A DNA stretch of 64,000 nt from NCBI GenBank assembly GCA_030062745.1, contig CP099840.1:37761101-37825100 (forward strand). The letters run 5' to 3'. This DNA is from Capitulum mitella. Lineage: Eukaryota; Arthropoda; Thecostraca; Pollicipedomorpha; Pollicipedidae. Below, one piece after another: positions 22,112 through 32,672 of the stretch. How positions within the stretch are numbered: position 1 is the stretch's first letter; the number at the start of each line of letters is the position of its first letter. The notes below the pieces were generated by a model. The model was not told the origin of the DNA. It was given only the letters and a program-made list of their open reading frames with translations, and did no database searches. The position numbers were made by a program, and so were the translations under genes.

Positions 22112-25100
22112 TCACGGCCCGGCCGTCGGCTCCTGCGCCCCCGCGCTGGCCGTCAGCTGTTTGTACTTTTCGTAGCGGCTTATGCGCTCCTTGCAGGTGG
22201 CCAGGCTGTTGACCTCGCGCTGTTTGCCAGTCTCCTTGAGCCAGACTTCGAACCGGCGGCGCAGCAGGTCCTGGCGGCACGCGGCGGAGCCGTCACGAAC
22301 CGTCCCCGGCATCGGAACGCCAGCGGGTCAGGATTAACCAAAGCGGCTGTTGAGGGTCATGTTTTTAATGCCGTGTGATGCTGAATTCGATAAAACCTGA
22401 TGCAAGACCTTCTGTACCTCCAGTCCCGGGAAATCGTCACGCCAAAACGTGCCACCACAAAACGGCAACCACGAAATTATATCAAAAGACTAGTCCTTCC
22501 CCAGACAATAACAGATGCTCTCACTTTAAAGAAGGCTCCTTGCTGACGTACTTTTCATATCTGACTGATGTAAAAATGCCGCTGCTGAGAAATACCTGCA
22601 AACTTCAAGCAATGCAGCTGACCAAAACCTCTATTTCGACGCCACTCACTGAGGGCAACGTGACACGAGCTTTCCGCTGGTATCAATGGCCTGCGGCCGC
22701 GCCCATTTGTGCCATCACGAAAAAGTTGGCGAAATGAAACGGCGGAATCTAGCGAGATCGCTCTGAAACTCTGTAAACGACGAGTTTTGGAAAAACATGC
22801 CAAAAACGTGTAGACCGTTTTTTATACCAGTTTCAATTGGCTGTCTCAGTTAAAAATACGTGTAAAGTCGGAATATTCCCTTTCACGTGAAGGTCGGTTT
22901 CGCGGCCGTTTCCCCTATTCCTGAAGCTGCCCGACCCGCCGTCCGGTCAGCACCGACCTGGAACTTGGCCACCTGCTCCTTGGTGAGGTTGGCCTCCGCC
23001 ACCAGCCGGTTCCACTGGTCGGTGCGCTGGCGGCGCTCCTGCAGGGCGCGCTGGTACCGGTACGGCAGGCTGCCGGGCGTCCGGCGCGTGGCGCCTGCCA
23101 CCTCGAACGGCGTGTGGAACGGGAAGAAGGCGGCCGGCTCCAGCAGGCGCCAGCAGGGCGGCGCGTCCAGTGAGCCGTCCACGGCCACGCACAGCGGCTG
23201 GTCCCAGAAGTTGGGCACCACGCCGAGGCCCGCCTGCCGCATGTGCTCCTCCAGCTGGCCGTAGTGCGTGTGGTACGGCGCCAGCGTCAGCGAGTCGTTG
23301 CGGTTGCCGGCCAGCAGAGGGCGCGTCGGCGTGGTCACGTGCAGCGTGCAGCCGACGCAGTCGCTGACCACCAGCCGGCGGCAGACGGCGATCAGGCGGA
23401 CGGCCCGGCAGCCGGTCAGCTGCAACGTGCCCGACACGGGACCCAGCACCACGGTGGTCTCGTGGCACTTGTCGACGGACACGTTGCGCAGCGGGCTCAG
23501 AAAGTAGAGGAACGCCTGGTGGCAGCGGTGCAGCTTGAGCGTGGCGCCGCAGAGCGTGGGCGACATGCGCGCCACCGTCTCCTTGTAGATGGCCGACGTG
23601 ACGATCAGCTTGTCGGCGGGCGGCGCCAAGTGCGCGTTGGTGGCCATCTTGCCGCGCTTGTGGTCGGCGCGCCGGTCGGCCGAGGCGCCGCTCGGCCAGG
23701 AGAGCCGGCGGCCGGACGACACGCACGCCGCCACGCCTGTCGGCAGAGGGCGGCCGGAGAGTAGTGGCCACCGCGCCGGCCTCGGGACGGGCCCGGCGCC
23801 GTGGAGACGACGGGAACAGGGAACAGGCAGTGGCAGGGGGTGCGGGGGAGAGACGATGGGGCTCGGCAGGCAGACCAGCCGGGACAGATGATGGACCTCG
23901 GCAATGGATACGAGTAGCGGAAGATCGTAACTGACCACCACGGTAGAACGTACATGGACTGTACATATACGATGCAGGCAGCCGATCAGAGCAGAGAAAA
24001 CAAGGGATTTTAAATTATGGTAGCGGATGTACGAGAGACAGCTAACTATGGCTGCCGGTACACCAGACGAGACATCGCAACGGATACACCAGACGCCGCA
24101 TCATATCTGTACATGAGAAGGAGACGGCACACATAACAAACCATGCGACATGACAGCCATAACCAGCGCCTAGCGATGGATACGGTGGACAACGCCAGTA
24201 AAACGGACAGCCGCGCAAACAGGAAAAACCTTACTGCGACACAGGGCTGACATCTGTCCACAGCAGTGGATGAATACCAGCTGCTGCCCAGCGCTGATAG
24301 CAGGCCTGTTCACGGCAGCGTGACACCGGCCGTTAACCGGTCAGCCGACAGCTGATCGGTTACGAAAGACGAAAGCACACCAGTCGAGACAACCCACCAT
24401 ACGGATTAGGTCCCAGGGAAGCGGTTATCCACCGCAGTAGTCGCGACTGCTGGAAAGCGTCAGCTGTGGCCACATATCCGGTCTGAAAAGAAAAAAAAGG
24501 TCCGAAATAACATCGAATGTTTGCACTCAAGCGCGCCTGTGAGGCTGCACGGACAAGACACACATAGCACACGTGCGCTGGGGCCGAAAACTGAACGCCG
24601 AAGCATGCGGCATGCATGCATATAAAACCAAACGCAGACTTCCCGTGAGGACCGGGATAACGGGAAACGCGACCCTGAACCTTGACAAAATTCAACAAAC
24701 ACCTTTTAGAGTCGCGCCGAAAAAACGCAGCCCAAACCCAGAACTCTTCCCCACCCCTCTGACCGATGGCCGGGCCCCGCAGACACGGAGCCGACGCCTC
24801 AGCTGCGCCGCCGGTCACCTGGCTGCTGCGGCCCGGGTCGGTGCTGGCCATGACCAGGGAGGCGGGCGTCTCGCCGGCGGCGGCCGGCGCCGCCTGGTCG
24901 CCCAGGTCGATGTCGATGAGGAAGGCGAGCGCCTCGACCACGGCCCGGGACACCATGAGCTCGCCGCCGGCCGGCTCCAGCGGCGAGCCCTCGCCGAGCA
25001 CCTGCCGGCGGCCGGCGGCCGCGTCACGGACGCCATCACACGCCCGCCGGCCGCGCGGCGGACGGCAGAGACGGCCGGCCGGCGCGTGTCCGGAGGAACG

Positions 25101-26422
25101 GCGAGAGGAGACAGTCAGCGAACCGCTCGAATCCCAGCTTGAGCCGCTGGTTAGCGATGGCTGTTGGAGACAGCAAGGGGTCCGCCACAAGTCAAAGATT
25201 TGGGTGGGGGACGCGTCCTCATTTTCCCCGCTATGGCAGGGTCCAAGGCAGGGACGGCAAATGACGTAAGGCAGAACGTCGAAATGAGCTACTCGCGTGG
25301 TGATGGTTCATTGTATTTTAGGTTCTGCGTACGACGCTCGTCACTACAGTAAACAATGAGACATTTCCACCCCTCCTCATTGTCCCCATCGCCACTTCTG
25401 CCAGCGACCCGAGGCATCAGCCCTCCCCCGTGGCACCAGCCGTCACCTCCAGCAGCGAGCTGAGGTGGGTCTGCACGAACGACAGGTGCTGGTGCTCCTC
25501 CAGCTGCTTGTGCTGGCGGTCGCCGGCCTCAGGCGGCTCGGGCCGCGCGCCCGGCCACTCGTCGGCCGCCAGCGACGACACCGACACCAGCCGCTGCTTC
25601 TTGCCGCTGTGGCTCAGATTCTGACACCGGGACCACGGTCAGTGACAGGGGCGCGTTCAGTGACCGGGGCCGAGGTCAATGACCGGGGCCCCGGTCTGAT
25701 GACGGCAATGCACTAACCAGCGCCTGTTAATGACAATGCCATGGACGATCCCACTAGATCTGTGTGGTGTGCATACATTTACAAAACAGCACGTTCAAGG
25801 AAAGTATGATTCAGCGACACACACACCTGCCGACAAGCAGGCTTGAGCGGCAAACAACAACATGTAACCAACGGTCAATACGAGGATCAACGAGCACCAG
25901 CATTAGAATATCGGCAGTATTACATGGAAAACGAGTGAAAGCAATCGAAATCCATCCTGCGACACGACAGGCCACCAGGCAAATGCATGTCACCGTCTAC
26001 AGAGGGTGGCAGGCTTCATCCGCCTCCACCTGGATGAAGAGGTAGGCGATGAACTGGAGGATGTTGACGTGACGCTGTCCGGCGAAGTGGTCTCGCTCGG
26101 CGGCCCCCTCGCAGCGGGCGTACTCTCCGTCCCACTCCAGCCGTTCTTCGGCCCGTTGCGGCGTCAGCAGTTCGAACGTGTCGAAGTACAGTCGCGCCAG
26201 GCTCTCAGACAGCTGCAGCTTGTTGCACGCGATGTGCTTCCATAGACTGTAATACAGCCGGGGGAAATATGCCGCTCCCCGGTGGCGGGCATATTGTAGG
26301 ATCTTCCGCAGGTATTTCACCGAGATCTTGTGCGTGGCGTTCACCGGGAGGATGCCGTAAACGAACGGCTCTGAACGCACCCACAGCCGCAACGGCCGTT
26401 CGGGCTCGGCGCCGTCCGCCAT
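22112..26422 (-). CDS. TBCCD1: TBCC domain-containing protein 1 homologue
   Basis: TBCCD1 is a tubulin-cofactor-C-like protein that positions the centrosome/basal body and Golgi. Minus-strand exons: 26422-26030 (LWVRSEPFVYGILPVN, LRKILQYAR, LWKHIACNKLQLSESLARLYF), 25620-25447 (ADEWPGARPEP, HLSSLLE), 25001-24819 (SRAVVEALAFLIDIDLGDQ), 23736-22958 (the C-CAP/TBCC domain: LHRCHQAFLYFLSPLRNVSV, APYHTHYGQLEEHM, VVPNFWDQPL) and 22270-22112 (FEVWLKETGKQREVNSL, stop). Each segment follows human TBCCD1 in order. Exons 1-3 and the last junction are phase 0. The 23736 exon starts in phase 1, so a segment equivalent to the human ALWQPLHADSG region should precede it; I could not find it between 23737 and 24818. 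Confidence 0.87.
25628..25705. repeat. Short tandem repeat in TBCCD1 intron 1
   Basis: Imperfect units of about 24 bp built on GTCAGTGACCGGGGC. Confidence 0.5.
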
Positions 26423-26992
26423 TCCCTAACGCCGCAAATGTTGCGGATCCTTATCTTGAGACCACTGAATCCCTGAAAACCGTGCAAACTTTCTGTATAT
26501 CAAGAGCGGTAAAAGTTTCACAACATGAAGTTGCCTGGACAAGGGGAACGGAAAAGAAGGCATGCGACCTGCGTTTTCTCGTACGTACACGGAAATGGGA
26601 AACGCCTCCCATCGATTTGGAACTCCCGTCATTGCACGCATTTTGCCCACTATGGATTTCTTGCAGTGTCTTGATCCTTGTGGTCACGAAACCACCATAA
26701 AACAAACGAAGTAACGAGCGACATAAACAATGACCCACGTTACTGAATAATCACCAATGTTTACATTTTGTTTGCCCTGTGATTCATACCATGAGCAGAA
26801 GTGAACCGGGGGAATGAAGATTTTATGTGTGTATAAATAGAGGATAAATCCGTCATTTACTAAGCATTTATTCTATTAATCACTATAAAACAAAAAGTGT
26901 TTTAGAAGTGGCATTTTTTGTTTTAAAACGTCAGGAATTTTATTTAAGTGCTTTTTATCCGCTCATTGTATTTATCCAAGTTCTTGAAAGAC
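26423..26992. promoter_or_regulatory. Shared upstream region of TBCCD1 and VCPKMT
   Basis: The two start codons diverge with 570 bp between them, a head-to-head arrangement that suggests a bidirectional promoter. No TATA or other element is convincing; the part nearer VCPKMT is AT-rich. Confidence 0.5.
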
Positions 26993-29900
26993 ATGGCGGC
27001 CTGCTCGGCCTACGACACATTTGTGAGAACTGTAGACGTTGACAGCTTGAATATCGAGCTCAGGATACACCAATCGTATATTGGGGACGTTGGATGCGTT
27101 GTCTGGGATGCAGCCCTTGTGCTCAGCAAGTATATTGATTTCTTGTGCTCTCAGAAGACATCAAATACCAGTGAAGACTGCTGCGGTGGATTAGTCTCAG
27201 ATGCGTTGAATGTGATTCAGCGCATGAATGATGCTACGGCGATCGAGCTTGGCTCGGGAACTGGAGTTGTTGGGCTTCTTGCAGCATCACTGGGGTAATT
27301 TCCATTTTTGCATGTTTTAGAAATACATCCCATAGAGTTCCCCCTTCTTTCTGTCACTTTCTGATGGATGATGTGTAGGAATTAAGATGTATCTCCCAAC
27401 AGGGGCGTCAATTTCTGTAAATGATTGGGTGGGCTCGGCCGTGGGCCCGACAACCTGACCTCCCCTCTAAATGTGGGTTTCTCAATGGACTTAGCCCACT
27501 TTATTTTGATCAATGGAAATTTTAAAGTTTTATGATTTCTCGAACAAGAAATTGTGTATGTCCCGTGTGTATAGGTATGTGTATATATATATATATACAT
27601 ATATGTATCTAGAAGATAGAAAGATGGATACATCACTTTATGCCGTATTCTTCGCTTCCTGCAATAGAAAGATGGATACATCACTTTATGCCTTATTCTT
27701 TGCTTCCTGCCTATCCTTTGTCTATTGCAGCCATTTCTCTCATTATTTCTGCCCAATTTGCTTTAAAACTGGCAGAAAATATTGGAGGGCCAAAACCAAC
27801 ATTGGACGGGCCCAAATTAACATTGGGCAGACCAAGGCCACCTTGGAAGAACACAAATCAATACCCCTGCTTCCCAGGGCATTAAAATGATCACCCAATA
27901 ACTTTTTTGCAATGATAAATTCCCTAAGGGGCTTTAAAGTCCCATGTTTGTGGCTTTTGACTATGCCAGGTAACTTAATTTGTCAAGTACATACTGTTGT
28001 GGTATTTCATGGAAAAGCAAAACAGTTAGGTGTCCAGTCAGTACAGGTATGCTTCATATATCATAGGCAGACCTTATGTTTTTGTTTTATTAGGACATGT
28101 CTGTCATTACCATAGGTTACACAGCCCACAGGGAAGGAAAGGCTTAAGCATTATGGTTTGAGGCTATTTAAGAAGTTTAAAATAAGCAGACATTTTTTTG
28201 GCTTTTGACAAAGAATGGAATTGCCTCAAAATGACTATAATCTGTAGCTCCCCAACTTTAGAGGGTTTCTTACTTCTGTTGTTTATTTCAAAACTTCACA
28301 TTACAAGACTAGTTTTCATTGTTTTGCCATCTTGTTGTGCATTTTTGTTACACTGTTCTTTCTGGTGGAATGCTGCTTATTTTGTGTGCTGGTAGAAGTG
28401 GCTTTCTGGTATAGTTTAAGGTCAGGATTCTTGTAGTCTTCTTGTGCATTTGGTTGAAGATAAAAAACTGCTGATCTAATGAAGCAGAATTTCATGTTCA
28501 TGGCTTATGAAAAATGGAAAGTTCATATGAAATAGCCCATGCTTATGAATGCTCATGGTTTCCAGATGCCAGACATGGGTAACAGATTTGGAAGACCTCA
28601 TGCCACTTCTGCAGAAAAATATAGTGGAAAATGGTCTTCAGCAGAAGGCTATTGCCTCAGTCCTGAAATGGGGAGAACATGAAAACATGAAGCTTCCTGA
28701 ACCAGATCTTCTCTTTGTGGCAGACTGTGTATATTACCAGGAGGTAATGAATATGTTTACTCATATATATCTCATATTTGCTCATGCTTCTGTACATGCA
28801 GACTGGTGGATGGCTCAAAAACTTCTTGCCTCTTATGTTTTTTTTAACATACCTCTTGCAGTGACATTGCCAGTGTTGAAATTTGTGTAGGCTCTGCTGT
28901 ATTCTGAATGATCTTTTGCTGCCTCAAGTTGTAAAATCTGTCTGTGACTTCTGACCCCAGCCATGGTGAGCCAGCCACAGAACATCAAGTGGAGTTAGCC
29001 CGTGTGATAAAACTTGCAGTCTAAATGCATGTAGAACCAGGGCCAGGTTGTATTGAGAACTGGGCCAAGTCATTTGAGGTCATCATGGTCAATTGTTGGA
29101 AATGCAGCATTTTGAAGGGGATTCAGAAATGTAGGTCTTCAGCTGCAGGATAGCCATAGGTACCCAAAGCAGACAAGGTAGCTGAGGTCAGTGGATGGTA
29201 TAAGGTCAGTTGGTGAAGATGCAGGATTCTTTTTTCCAGGTCTACCCAAGTCATCTCAATAATGTTTTAGGGGTATATTTTGGCTGGCCTTGATTGACTG
29301 TTGAGAACCTAAGTGCAGCATAACATGTATAAATTGGAAGTGCAGTCTGCCTACAAACAACCTAGCGGATTGTGTTATGTTCCTTTGTGCAAAATGCAGC
29401 ATAAGAGTATTAAATTGGGTTGACTTTGATTGACCTGTGTTAAGTCAACCACACATTACAGTATGTAATTTAATGATACAGGCTAAGGCTCTGCAAAATG
29501 TGGCTGCGATCTGCTCATTAGATCTGGGGAAAGGTGCTAGTTTTCTGCTTTGTCATATAGCTAGTTCACTGCAGCCTTTTCCACGTTTGATCTCGTATAA
29601 CCTCGATTGATATGACCTAGGCCATGTAGAATTCAAGGGTTGTAAGACCACTATACAGACTGCCTCTCCATAAAATGTTCTGGCAATCGGTTGAACAGAT
29701 CAGTATGCAGAGGGAAGGAAAACATGCCTCCCACCAGGTCTTGTAATTCCGCAGCGGTCATCTTCGCACGTGTTAATCCGATATTGTGACAATTTTCAGT
29801 GATAATTGGACAGATTTGTTTTGCTCCTCATTCACGCTTTTATCTCAGCAGTTGTCTGCTATTTTTACTCTTGTGCCACACAAGTTGTGTGTGCCATGAA

Positions 29901-30296
29901 AACGGTTTAGTGTGTTTGCGATGTGTATGGTCTACAGTGCTCTTTAAACACTTATATATAGTGCTCATGCAAACACTTATATTTTTTATTTTTTCCAAGA
30001 ATTTGATGTGCATGTATGGCAATGACATGCCTCTATGTACTTCTGACATATGGTGCGTTTTCCAGTCACTCCAGCCCCTTCTGAACACAATTTCAGCATT
30101 AGCGGGCGCCAAAACATATGTGCTGATTAGCTATGAAGACAGAGATTCGGAAATTAAGCGGATATTGCAGAAGCATTTTGCGGAAAGTCTCAGACAAGAA
30201 TTTGAAGTGGAAGAAGTGCCAACACGCCAGTTGCATCCCGATTATAGGGCTGAAGACATACATGTTCTGCTGGCCAGAAAGAAACAAAAGACTTAG
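26993..30296 (+). CDS. VCPKMT: VCP lysine methyltransferase (METTL21D) homologue
   Basis: SAM-dependent methyltransferase that trimethylates a lysine of the AAA ATPase VCP/p97. Exons 26993-27294, 28566-28743 and 30066-30296 join in phase to give 236 residues, against about 229 in human. Landmarks in order: GDVGCVVWDAALVLSKYID, SAM motif I IELGSGTGVVGLLAASLG, WVTDLEDLMPLLQKNI, VLKWGEHE, DLLFVADCVYYQE (the DxxY motif of this family), SLQPLLNTI, and YRAEDIHVLLARKKQ at the C-terminus. I chose the ATG at 26993 (context gacATGG) over one 45 bp upstream because it matches family length. Intron 1 holds hAT-like copy 3, and introns 1 and 2 are almost free of CpG. Confidence 0.92.
27400..27869 (+). mobile_element. 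hAT-like non-autonomous element, copy 3
   Basis: Starts CAGGGGCGTCAATTTCTG and ends AATACCCCTG within VCPKMT intron 1, same orientation as copy 1. Flanks TCTCCCAA and CTTCCCAG share five of eight bases, so the target duplication is decayed. An internal 35-bp unit (GAAAGATGGATACATCACTTT and following) is duplicated at about 27618-27690. Confidence 0.65.
27870..29380. other. CpG-depleted block in VCPKMT
   Basis: Spans most of intron 1, exon 2 and early intron 2. I count only about two CpGs in 1.5 kb, against frequent TG and CA. Confidence 0.7.
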
Positions 30297-31295
30297 TATG
30301 AGTTTACCGTGCTTGGGCTGCCTTTTGATATGATTGAGTTCATTGTGATGTGGCTCGTTAAACGAGGCAGAATAGACTTGAAGTGAAAGCTCATGTTGAG
30401 ATGTGTCGAAAGTACATGTTTTGTACATAATTTGCATAATGTAGTGTGAAGCCAACGATGATTGCGTTTTGTTACCTTGAGTAAGCTTTTGTTTTCTTTT
30501 GGGAATCGACATGCACGTTGTGCTTTTGCGTAGTGATCCTTGTGTCTATCGCGCTACTGTCTCAAATATGGAGGCTGCATCACACGCAACTACTGGATGG
30601 CCGTGAGCCTTAGTGGTGTTAAAGATGAGTTGTATTTAAATTACGTACAAAACAAGCTGCCAAAAGTACATCGACAGCTGCGGAGCCGGCGCACCATACC
30701 GACGTGCGGTCTTGCCGCATCTTCAAGAGCTGGTCATATTACGTGAAACGGAGCGGCTCATCGACTCTGTTAGTTTATCATGCGGTGAGACGCATCATCG
30801 TAAAGCTGCTATGAAAATATTACTCTCTTCTAAAGGCACACAGCCTTGTCTAGGTAGCACCACATCATTTCCTCCTCAGTACATGCGGCAGGCTTTTGAA
30901 CGAATAAAACCGGCGTCATGCCCGTTTCTGCTGTTCGCACGAGCCACTCATTCAGCCTCTTGCGGAATCTACATGCACCGGTGCCGGTGCATGTAGATGA
31001 CGACCGCCAATGAATCTCAATGAATCTCACCGCCCGCACGACACCGACTGTGGCGTGAATATCACCGTCCACAAAGCTCATAACTGACAGTGCCACGATC
31101 GCGCGTGAAGTCACCCGCGCGCGCTGCGCGGCGTCCGGACGGCAGCGGCAGAGGTGCGCGGGGCCTCCGCGTCACCGGGCGAGAGAGCCAGCTCGGCCGG
31201 GCTTCCGACCAGCGTCCGCTGGGCGCGCCCCGGCGCCAACCCAGCGCACGCGCCGCGCGCCGGTGGGCCCGGGCGGCTGCAGGGCCGGGCGTCCC
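30297..31295. other. Region between convergent VCPKMT and the LRR gene
   Basis: Contains an AATAAA at 30903-30908 (plus strand), a possible VCPKMT polyadenylation signal. It also holds a 33-bp duplicate of the LRR gene's transmembrane-coding sequence with a hairpin (30970-31010), described separately. No other coding similarity. Confidence 0.45.
30970..31010. repeat. Hairpin plus 33-bp copy of LRR-gene coding sequence
   Basis: Bases 30978-31010 are identical to 31413-31445, which encode the end of the transmembrane segment of the LRR protein. At 30970-30995 the sequence forms a perfect 12-bp inverted repeat (TACATGCACCGG / CCGGTGCATGTA) with a 2-base loop. Confidence 0.85.
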
Positions 31296-32672
31296 TCACA
31301 CCTCCACCTCGGGCGCCTCCTCGTGCTCAATGTTCGTGTATTGCCGCGAGCGCTTGACGTTCTGGATGGCGGTCTGCAGCTGCGGCTGGATGCGCTTGGC
31401 GCGCCGCATCAGCCGGTGCCGGTGCATGTAGATGACGACCGCCAACAGCACGCACATGACGAACACCAGGATGCCCAGCACGACGGAGGCGGCCGAAGTT
31501 TGCGCCGCGGACTCCGGTGGGCATTCCACGTGCTGCAGGTCCAGCACCGGCAGGTTCTCGTTGGTGGTGGGCTGGCCCTCGAAGCAGCGGTACAGCTCCT
31601 TGTCCAGCAGACGTACGCGCGTCGTCTGCATCCATTCGTAGAAGCTCTTGATGTCGCAGTCGCAGTAGAACGGGTTGCCGGCCAGCTTGACGGCGAAGTT
31701 GGGGTTTTTCTCGGAGAGCTTGTCCAGTTGGGCCGTGGCGTTCTTGCTGAGGCGCCGGATGGAGTTGTATTCCAGGTCCAGATAGCTGAACTTGTCCAGG
31801 CAGAGCAGGTTCATGTCCAGGCCAGTGAGCCGGTTACTGCCAAGGTAGAGGTGCTCTAGGGAAGGCAGGTGGCAGAACGTGTGCTGATCCCGCAGGTTCC
31901 AGATCTCGTTTTGCTCCAGATGCAGCTTTTTCAGCTTAGTGAGCATGCTGTCCTGGAAGATGATCTCCAGACTGATCATGTACCAGTTGGAGTCGACCTC
32001 CTCGGTGAATGCGTTCGTCAGATGCAGGTTCTCGAGGTTTTCGAAGTTGCTGAAGACTCGTGGGTGATGCCTAGAATCCATTATATAGAGGCTGTTGTGG
32101 TTCAAAATCAGCGTCTTGACGTTTGAGACGCGGTGATACGTCTTGCCCTTGATCTCCTTGATGCCGTTGTTGCTCATGTCGATAGTTTCCAGGTCTTCGA
32201 AGTTGGCCACCCTGCCGAAGATGTTCGTGGGCAGCACCTCGAGGAAGTTGCCGGTGAAGATCAGCACCTCGGTTTCGTCCGGCAGCGCGCGCAGCATGGA
32301 CGCGTTCATGAAGCCGGCATTGGTACAGTTAACCACGTACTTGAGCTCGTTCATGTACGTCTTGTCTCCGCAGCTGCATCGGCCCTGGAACGGCGTGGGA
32401 CATCCGCTGGCGTCCGTCTTGTAGATGACATCTTCGTCATCGTAGTCGTCGTAGTCTTCGTCGTCATAGTCGTCGTCGTAGTCGTCTTCATCGTAGTCGT
32501 CGTCGTCGTCGTCATCGCGTTCGGTGGTGGTGCTCGGGGTGGTCGTGGAGGTCGTGACTGGATCTTTGTCGTAGCTCAGCAACTTGTTCTTGTGGTTGTT
32601 CTTCTTGTTGAGGAGCTTGCCCCATGCCGGCGTCATGAACGCCAGCAGCAGCAGTAGCAGGCCGATCCTCAT
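31296..32672 (-). CDS. Single-pass leucine-rich-repeat membrane protein (trophoblast-glycoprotein-like)
   Basis: Intronless 458-residue type I membrane protein. Signal peptide about 1-18 (MRIGLLLLLLAFMTPAWG); Thr-rich stretch 39-50; Asp/Tyr-rich tract 53-81; Cys cluster 91-101 (CPTPFQGRCSC) as an LRRNT cap; about seven leucine-rich repeats between 130 and 320 (for example LETIDMSNNGI, LKKLHLEQNEI, LEHLYLGSNRL, FSYLDLEYNSI); LRRCT cap NPFYCDCD...CFEGQP...VEC (333-384); transmembrane helix about 395-416; basic cytoplasmic tail of about 42 residues ending EVEV, a possible class II PDZ ligand. The architecture resembles trophoblast glycoprotein (5T4/Waif), a Wnt modulator, but other small LRR adhesion proteins share it, so no gene symbol is given. 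Extracellular N-glycosylation sequons include NCT, NAS and NAT. Confidence 0.82.
   Translation of the reverse strand: MRIGLLLLLLAFMTPAWGKLLNKKNNHKNKLLSYDKDPVTTSTTTPSTTTERDDDDDDDYDEDDYDDDYDDEDYDDYDDEDVIYKTDASGCPTPFQGRCSCGDKTYMNELKYVVNCTNAGFMNASMLRALPDETEVLIFTGNFLEVLPTNIFGRVANFEDLETIDMSNNGIKEIKGKTYHRVSNVKTLILNHNSLYIMDSRHHPRVFSNFENLENLHLTNAFTEEVDSNWYMISLEIIFQDSMLTKLKKLHLEQNEIWNLRDQHTFCHLPSLEHLYLGSNRLTGLDMNLLCLDKFSYLDLEYNSIRRLSKNATAQLDKLSEKNPNFAVKLAGNPFYCDCDIKSFYEWMQTTRVRLLDKELYRCFEGQPTTNENLPVLDLQHVECPPESAAQTSAASVVLGILVFVMCVLLAVVIYMHRHRLMRRAKRIQPQLQTAIQNVKRSRQYTNIEHEEAPEVEV

Noticed and set aside
22947..23966. 339-codon Arg/Pro-rich minus frame
   Set aside because: Alternate frame of the TBCCD1 C-CAP exon, without family similarity.
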